A stretch of DNA of 9,955 bases from Dactylosporangium sp. AC04546. GTDB taxonomy: Bacteria; Actinomycetota; Actinomycetes; Mycobacteriales; Micromonosporaceae. The notes under the pieces are model-generated. The model did not search any database, was not told the DNA's origin, and was given only the letters and a program-made list of their open reading frames with translations. Shown in pieces: positions 1 through 4,306 of the stretch. A program made the translations under genes and the position numbers. Position 1 is the first letter of the stretch, and every line of letters starts with the position of its first letter. The DNA lies in contig NZ_JAHYSG010000207.1 of assembly GCF_022095675.1 (NCBI RefSeq), forward strand, positions 1 through 9,955, given 5' to 3'.

Positions 1-59
1 CGGCGCCGGCCGGTGACGAACGATGGTCGGCCGCCGCGGCGCAGCGAGTCACCGAAGCG

Positions 60-977
60 GTGGACGAGCCGTGGGCACCACGGGAACCGGCGGCTCCCGT
101 GGTGGAGGTGCTGCGCGCCCTCGCCGAGCTGGACGTACAGGCGAGCGGCCGCAGCTCGGCGTTCGCCCGGGCCGTGCGGGCCGTGCGGGCGATCGGCGTC
201 GGGATCGTCGATCCCGGCGCCATCGAGGCCCTCGACCTGGAGCGGGAGCTTGTCGCGTCGGTGTGCGTGCCGCAGCGGCGGGCCCGGGTGGTCGCGGTGG
301 TGTCCGGGCAGGGCGGCACCGGTACCACCGCCACCGCGGCCGGGATCGCGCTGACGCTCGCCGCGCTGCGGGAGGACACGACGGTACTGGCCGACGCGCG
401 GGCCGGCACGGGATCGCTCACCAACCGGCTCGCCGGAAGGCCGGGGCCGGGCCTGCGGGAGGTGGCGGGCGGTCCGCGGGCGGCGCTGCCGTACATCGGC
501 GACGGCGGCCTGCGCCTGGTCGACGGGGCACCACCGACCGAGCCGCTGCACCCCGACGACCTGCGTGCCGCGGTCGACGAGCTGACGATGGCGCACACGT
601 TCACGCTGCTCGACGTCGGCAACGACCTGTCGCCGGCCGGGCAGGCGGCGGTCCGGCTGGCCGACCAGGTGGTCATCGTGACGACGGCGAGCGACGAGGG
701 GCTGCGCAGCGCGCAGGTCGCGCTCGACCGGCTCGGCAACCAGGAGCAGGACGGCTGGGTGCCGGCGGTGTTCGCGGTGGTGCGGATGCGGCCCGAGTCC
801 GACGGGCAGGCCCACCGCCGGCTCCGGCGGCTCACCGACGGCTCGGCCGAGGCGGCGCTCGTGCCCTACGACCGGCACCTGAGCGGCGGCGGGCGCGTCG
901 ACCCGGCCCGGATACGTCCCGCTACCCGGCAGGCCTACCTCGCGCTCGCCGCCCTCGTGGCCGGCGCCGGCACGTGA
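60..977 (+). CDS. MinD/ParA-like P-loop protein lacking the Walker A lysine (paralogue 1)
   Basis: This is a soluble protein of about 305 residues with a ParA/MinD (SIMIBI) fold. The deviant P-loop lies at residues 82-91 (SGQGGTGTTA). It has the Gly-rich frame of KGGxGKT but lacks both the signature lysine and the GK lysine (now GT). The A' strand ADARAGTGSL (111-120) and the Walker B-like strand LLDVG (183-187) are kept. The C-terminus (VPYD at 268-271, then DPAR and RPATR) is nearly identical to the product at 1038-1907. A charged helical N-terminus of about 70 residues precedes the fold. GTG at 60 is the first possible start in frame; no good Shine-Dalgarno sequence precedes it, and the frame is open to the left edge, so the true start may lie outside. 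Similar proteins accompany type VII (ESX) secretion loci in actinomycetes; that link is inference here. ATP hydrolysis is doubtful. The gene converges on its paralogue. Confidence 0.85.
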   Translation: MDEPWAPREPAAPVVEVLRALAELDVQASGRSSAFARAVRAVRAIGVGIVDPGAIEALDLERELVASVCVPQRRARVVAVVSGQGGTGTTATAAGIALTLAALREDTTVLADARAGTGSLTNRLAGRPGPGLREVAGGPRAALPYIGDGGLRLVDGAPPTEPLHPDDLRAAVDELTMAHTFTLLDVGNDLSPAGQAAVRLADQVVIVTTASDEGLRSAQVALDRLGNQEQDGWVPAVFAVVRMRPESDGQAHRRLRRLTDGSAEAALVPYDRHLSGGGRVDPARIRPATRQAYLALAALVAGAGT

Positions 978-1076
978 CCGGGTCCGGCCCGGGCAGCAGT
1001 GCGGCGACAGTCAGCCGACCACAAGGGGCGGCGGCGGTCAGCCGGCCACGAGGGCGGCGAGGGCGAGGTACGCCTC
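930..1076. repeat. Long inverted repeat formed by the 3' ends of two convergent paralogues
   Basis: The arms are 930-965 and 1041-1076. When one arm is reverse-complemented, 33 of 36 bases match, and 945-965 pairs perfectly with 1041-1061. Weaker similarity continues outward into both genes. The spacer (966-1040) contains both stop codons and the 60-nt intergenic gap at 978-1037. That gap shows only a short GTCAGCCG direct repeat (1010-1017 and 1037-1044). The arms encode the shared C-terminal AYLALAALVAG segment of both proteins. In RNA from either side they could pair into a very stable hairpin that might act as a bidirectional terminator. That role is inference. Confidence 0.8.
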
Positions 1077-1907
1077 GCGGGTGGCCGGGCGCAGACGCGC
1101 CGGATCGAGCGGGCCCGGGCCGGGCAGCGCCTGGTCGTAGGGCACCAGCACGATCCGCGCCACGTCGGCACTGAGCTCCTCGTGGAGCCGGCGGACCAGC
1201 CGCCGGTGCGCCGCCGGCTCCGGGCAGACGACCGCGACCGCGGCCGTCCCGGCCGCCGCCGGATCGGCCCGCCAGAGCCGGTCCAGGACCCGGCGCGTGC
1301 CGTCGACGGCCGCCGCGGTCGGGGCGGTGACCACCACGGCGCGGTCGGCGAGCCGGGACACGTCACCCGCGTCGTCGCCGAGGTCGAGCACGACGAACGC
1401 GTGCCCGGCGGTGAGGGCGGCGAGCACCCGCCGCAGCCCGGCCGGTGTCACCGGATCGCGGTGCGGGGCGGCGTCGACGATGCCGAGGCCGCCGTGTGCG
1501 GCGCCGGGTAGGGCCCGGGCGCCGTGCCGGGCCACGTCGGCCACCGTCGGCGCGGCGGGCCGGCGCCGGTCGCCGGCGAGCCGGGCGCTCAGCGAGGCGG
1601 TGCCGGTCTGGGCGTCGGCGAGCACCACCGGGTCGGACCGCAGCGCGGCGAGGGTCGTGGCGATGCCGGCGGCCGTGGTCGTGGTGCCGGTGCCGCCGCT
1701 GCCGGAGAGCACGGCGACGACCCGTGGCCGTGCCTGCGCGGCCCGGACCGCCTCGACGAGGCGGTGTTCGAGCTCGGCCGCCTCGGTCGCGCCGGTGCGG
1801 GCCAGGCCCAGGGTCAGCGCCCGTACCGTCCGGCCGATCCGCTGGGAGCGGGCGATCCCGCGGCTGCGGGCCTCCGCCAGGTCACGCAGGATCAGCGAGG
1901 CGTCCAT
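1038..1907 (-). CDS. MinD/ParA-like P-loop protein lacking the Walker A lysine (paralogue 2)
   Basis: This 289-residue soluble protein has the same architecture as the product at 60-977. A helical N-terminus (1-60, rich in Arg, Ala and Glu) leads into a ParA/MinD core. The P-loop is SGSGGTGTTT (68-77), again without either lysine. VVLADAQTGT (94-103) matches the A' motif, and VVLDLGDD (172-179) the Walker B/switch II strand. The C-terminal VPYD (255-258), DPARLRPATREAY and final Ala/Leu helix closely match the paralogue. The ATG follows directly on the TAG of the GH5-like gene (TAGATG) with a weak AGGG about 8 nt upstream, so it is probably translated by coupling from that message. It is likely a membrane-associated positioning or regulatory factor rather than a competent ATPase. 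Chromosome segregation is unlikely, because the lysine is missing and no parB neighbour is seen. Confidence 0.88.
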   Translation of the reverse strand: MDASLILRDLAEARSRGIARSQRIGRTVRALTLGLARTGATEAAELEHRLVEAVRAAQARPRVVAVLSGSGGTGTTTTAAGIATTLAALRSDPVVLADAQTGTASLSARLAGDRRRPAAPTVADVARHGARALPGAAHGGLGIVDAAPHRDPVTPAGLRRVLAALTAGHAFVVLDLGDDAGDVSRLADRAVVVTAPTAAAVDGTRRVLDRLWRADPAAAGTAAVAVVCPEPAAHRRLVRRLHEELSADVARIVLVPYDQALPGPGPLDPARLRPATREAYLALAALVAG

Positions 1908-3770
1908 CTAGGCCCTGCGCAGCGCCAGCAGTACACCTGACTGATGCGCGGCGCCGTCGCGGCTGACGGTGCGCGAGCCGGTCGCGCCGCCACCGGCCGT
2001 CTGGTCGAACACCGCGAGGCCCGTCCAGGGGCGCGCCGAGGTCCCGGCCCGCAGGGTCATCCCGGCGGACGCGCCGGTCCAGGCGCCGGCGGTCTCGTTG
2101 GAGCAGACGCCGGCGACGAGCACCAGGCGGCTGCCGGCCGGGGCGCTGAGCCCGGGCACGGACACGGTCGCCGAGCCGTCGTTGTAGCCGGTGGTGACGG
2201 CGACGACCGGCGCGGCCGGGTCGACGCCCCGGTAGACGACGACCGTGGACGTCTCGGCGGCGAAGTCGCCGAAGGTCACCACCACCGCCGTGTCACCCGC
2301 CTGCGCCGTGCGCCGGAAGACGAGCGTCCGCGGGCGGTACCCGTCGCCGCCGGTCGCGGCGGCGACGAGCGTGAACCCGGCGACGGACGGGACCGGCTCG
2401 CCGTCGTACAGCTCGACCGCGGCGATGAGCTGGTCTCCCGCCCGCACGGCGGACGGCAGCGTGTGCCGGTGGGTCAGCCCGGTGCCGGGGTCGGTGACCA
2501 CGGTCGGGGTGCCGACCACGGTGATCGCCGCCGCCACGGCGAGCGGCGCGGGCCCGGTCGTCGCCGCGGGTCCCGGCACCGAGCCCGGGGCGGGCCCCGC
2601 GCTCAGGCCGGGCACCGACGGGACCGGCCCGGTGACCGTGGCGCCGGGCGACGTGCCGGGCGCCGCGGGACTCGCGGGAGCAGGCGACGGTGTCGCGCCG
2701 GCCGCGGCCATCCTGGTCAGCGGGCCCGCCGGCGGCCGGTACCCGCGCAGGAAGTCCAGCAGCGGGTCCGCGCTCCAGCCGGCGTTGCCGACCGTACAGC
2801 CGGCGACAGGGGTGCCCGGCCGCCAGCCGCGCACGGCGACCCCGGCGACGCCGGCGGTGAACGAGGCGTCGAGCTTCGCGCGGAGGGTCCGCACCCGCTG
2901 GGTCCAGCTCACGCAGCGGGTCTGCGCCGGCCGGGCGGCGTCGAACGCGGCCGCGGTGTCCCCGTCGCGGCTGGCCAGCAGCCCGACGTCGGCCAGGACG
3001 AGCGGCTTGCCGGCGGCCCAGGCCCGGCCGAGCGCGTCGCCGAGGTACGGCAGTGTGCCGGGCGTCATGTCGAAGTCGGTGAGGGTGACGACGTCGACGC
3101 CGGGGCTGTCGGCCGGTCCGCCGGCGGCGACGAGCTGGTGCGGTGCCGCGCGGTGCAGCGCGTCGGCGGCCGCGGCGGAGAAGCGGCGCAGGTCGTCCGG
3201 GGCCGGCCCGGCGCGGGGCGCGTCGACGAGCTCCCAGACGGCGACGGCGGGCTCGTCGCGGAACCGTCCGGCGAGGGTCCGCAGCCAGGGCAGGTACGAC
3301 GCGGTGTGGCCGTCGCGGTACCAATCGGCGGGCCGTTCCGGCCGGTCAGCGGCGGCGAGGTCGGTGTCGGGGCAGGTGCCGTCGCCGGTGGCGAGCACGA
3401 GGGTGAGCAGCTGGCCGTGGCGCGCCGCGGCGGCCACGACCCGCTCGATGTCGGGCAGCGGCGCGGTCTCCGTGGCCCAGGTGCGCACCATCGAGCGGGG
3501 TGGCAGGGCGGCGAAGAACGCGTCGAGCTCGGCGTCCTGCGGCGAGCGGGCACGCTGGCCGCACGGGATCAGGCCGGGGACGGTCTGCCCGGTGTAGCGG
3601 TACTCCCGGCCGCCGAGCATGAGCCGGTCGTGGTCGCGGGTGAGGAACCCGCCCGGCGCGACCAGGCGGGCGACGAGCACGGCCGCGCCGGCAGTGACGA
3701 CGAGCGCCAGCAGGGCGACCGCGACCCGGACGCCGGCGCGGCGGTGCAGCCCGGTAACGGTGGTAACCAA
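1908..3770 (-). CDS. Membrane-anchored GH5-like (mannanase/cellulase-fold) protein with degenerate active site and C-terminal beta-sandwich
   Basis: The 620-residue protein has a basic N-terminus and one membrane segment (about 14-38), so the bulk is extracytoplasmic. Residues 48-345 follow the GH5 TIM-barrel pattern: LGGREYRYTG (52-61), VRTWA (95-99), the AVAVWEL strand (175-181), GKPLVL (254-259) and a final GVAVRGW strand. The catalytic positions are changed. The family WELxNEP motif reads WELVDAP (179-185), losing the acid/base Glu, and the nucleophile in TEFG reads ADVG (260-263). Cysteines 70, 133, 286 and 325 may form disulfides. A Pro/Ala/Gly/Ser/Thr linker (347-410) leads to a beta-rich domain (415-620) with YRGVDPAAPV (513-522), a motif seen in many actinobacterial and phage surface proteins. 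The start is TTG, supported by GGAGG 7 nt upstream. It is probably a glycan-binding pseudo-hydrolase; residual or altered activity is not excluded. Confidence 0.85.
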   Translation of the reverse strand: MVTTVTGLHRRAGVRVAVALLALVVTAGAAVLVARLVAPGGFLTRDHDRLMLGGREYRYTGQTVPGLIPCGQRARSPQDAELDAFFAALPPRSMVRTWATETAPLPDIERVVAAAARHGQLLTLVLATGDGTCPDTDLAAADRPERPADWYRDGHTASYLPWLRTLAGRFRDEPAVAVWELVDAPRAGPAPDDLRRFSAAAADALHRAAPHQLVAAGGPADSPGVDVVTLTDFDMTPGTLPYLGDALGRAWAAGKPLVLADVGLLASRDGDTAAAFDAARPAQTRCVSWTQRVRTLRAKLDASFTAGVAGVAVRGWRPGTPVAGCTVGNAGWSADPLLDFLRGYRPPAGPLTRMAAAGATPSPAPASPAAPGTSPGATVTGPVPSVPGLSAGPAPGSVPGPAATTGPAPLAVAAAITVVGTPTVVTDPGTGLTHRHTLPSAVRAGDQLIAAVELYDGEPVPSVAGFTLVAAATGGDGYRPRTLVFRRTAQAGDTAVVVTFGDFAAETSTVVVYRGVDPAAPVVAVTTGYNDGSATVSVPGLSAPAGSRLVLVAGVCSNETAGAWTGASAGMTLRAGTSARPWTGLAVFDQTAGGGATGSRTVSRDGAAHQSGVLLALRRA

Positions 3771-3777
3771 CCCGTCG

Positions 3778-3782
3778 CCTCC
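3778..3782 (-). promoter_or_regulatory. Shine-Dalgarno sequence fixing the TTG start of the GH5-like gene
   Basis: On the minus strand GGAGG is followed by 7 nt (CGACGGG) and then TTG at 3770-3768. No ATG or GTG in this frame near the start has an equally good site, and the TTG keeps the basic residues ahead of the membrane segment. This supports the rare start codon. Confidence 0.75.
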
Positions 3783-3799
3783 AGCGTCGGCACCGTCCT

Positions 3800-3821
3800 C
3801 GGTCGCGCCACTCCGCGACCG
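3800..3821 (-). other. 8-bp stem, 6-nt loop hairpin in the gap between the HTH and GH5-like genes
   Basis: CGGTCGCG (3800-3807) and CGCGACCG (3814-3821) are perfect reverse complements around CCACTC. It lies 39 nt past the stop of the HTH gene and 30 nt ahead of the TTG start of the next gene. No T-run follows on either strand. It could be a U-less actinobacterial terminator for the HTH message or a structure at the 5' end of the leader of the downstream gene; the sequence does not decide between these. Confidence 0.45.
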
Positions 3822-3829
3822 CGCCCCAG

Positions 3830-3856
3830 ACTATGTCGTATGTTGTGTGTTGTCGA
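3830..3856 (-). promoter_or_regulatory. Candidate promoter for the GH5-like / MinD-like pair
   Basis: The 89-nt gap at 3771-3859 contains a clear AT-enriched island (about 3828-3858) in an otherwise very GC-rich window. On the minus strand TCGACA (3856-3851, -35-like) is separated by 15 nt from CATAGT (3835-3830, -10-like). The spacing is short and each box matches the housekeeping consensus only partly, so the exact boxes are tentative. Position and base composition fit a promoter for the gene starting at 3770. Confidence 0.3.
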
Positions 3857-3859
3857 GGC

Positions 3860-4306
3860 TCACGTGTCGAGCCGCTCGCGGAGCCGGATCATCCAGCCCT
3901 GGGCGGTGTGCCGGGGCACGCCGTAGTGGGCGGCGACGGCGTTGACGCTGCGGCTGCGGGCGTAGACCTCGGCGAGGTCCTCCGGCATCCGGCGGTAGGC
4001 CCGGGTCCGCAGCGCGGCGCCGCCGGCCCGGTCGGCCCGGTCGGCCGCGGCGGTCACCCGGCGGCGCGGGCCACCGGCGGCGGCCCGGTGCGGCACGGCC
4101 TGCGGTTCCCGGCCGGCGTCGGGCAGGACGGCGCGCACCAGCATCGGCAGGTCGACCGCGGCCAGGTCGAGCGCGGCGAGGTCCGAGCCGGCGGGCGCGC
4201 GGACGCTGAACTCCGTGACACGTCCCCGGTCGCCGTCGACCTCGACGCTGACGGTCGTCTCGCCGCCGCCGTGCTCACCGCTGATCTGAATCCTGTAGAC
4301 GCCCAC
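3860..4306 (-). CDS. Small protein with C-terminal helix-turn-helix, probable DNA-binding regulator
   Basis: The protein has 148 residues. The N-terminal 60 residues are beta-rich (YRIQISGEH, TTVSVEVDGD, RVTEFSVRAP), followed by a hydrophobic segment (DLAALDLAAVDLPMLVRAV) and an Arg/Ala-rich basic linker (66-104). The C-terminus (107-148) reads MPEDLAEVYARS...VNAVAAHYGVPRHTAQGWMIRLRERL. This is the helix-turn-helix pattern of small actinobacterial proteins in which an AVYR-type helix precedes an AVAEHFGVS-type HTH. GTG at 4306 is chosen because GGAGG lies 8 nt upstream and the N-terminus then begins cleanly at GVYRIQ; the frame stays open to 4495 but that part is low-complexity Arg/Cys-rich and overlaps the upstream gene. 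The start overlaps the end of the transglutaminase-like gene by 32 nt. A perfect palindrome just upstream suggests autoregulation. The specific target is unknown. Confidence 0.8.
   Translation of the reverse strand: MGVYRIQISGEHGGGETTVSVEVDGDRGRVTEFSVRAPAGSDLAALDLAAVDLPMLVRAVLPDAGREPQAVPHRAAAGGPRRRVTAAADRADRAGGAALRTRAYRRMPEDLAEVYARSRSVNAVAAHYGVPRHTAQGWMIRLRERLDT

Noticed and set aside
1..59. Possible end of an upstream gene (TGA at 14-16) or true N-terminus of the first MinD-like protein
   Set aside because: Too little sequence is present. The frame of the MinD-like gene is open to the edge, but no start codon lies in frame before 60, so neither option can be supported.
978..992. Short hairpin CCGGG-TCCGG-CCCGG just after the stop of the first MinD-like gene
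   Set aside because: A 5-bp GC stem with a 5-nt loop and no T-run is common by chance at this composition. The larger inverted repeat at 930-1076 is a better terminator candidate.
23..1174. Plus-strand open frame starting at an ATG and running across the first MinD-like gene
   Set aside because: The product is Arg/Gly/Ala-rich with no recognisable fold, and it crosses both gene ends; the overlapping frame from 60 carries the conserved motifs.
2520..2700. Pro/Ala/Gly/Ser/Thr-rich stretch considered as a DNA repeat array
   Set aside because: No regular period is visible at base level; it encodes a flexible interdomain linker of the GH5-like protein.
1944..3926. Long plus-strand open frame (660 codons) antisense to the GH5-like gene
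   Set aside because: Its translation is low-complexity Arg/Gly/Ala with no domain, and the minus-strand frame has clear GH5 and membrane signals. Long antisense frames are expected at this GC content.
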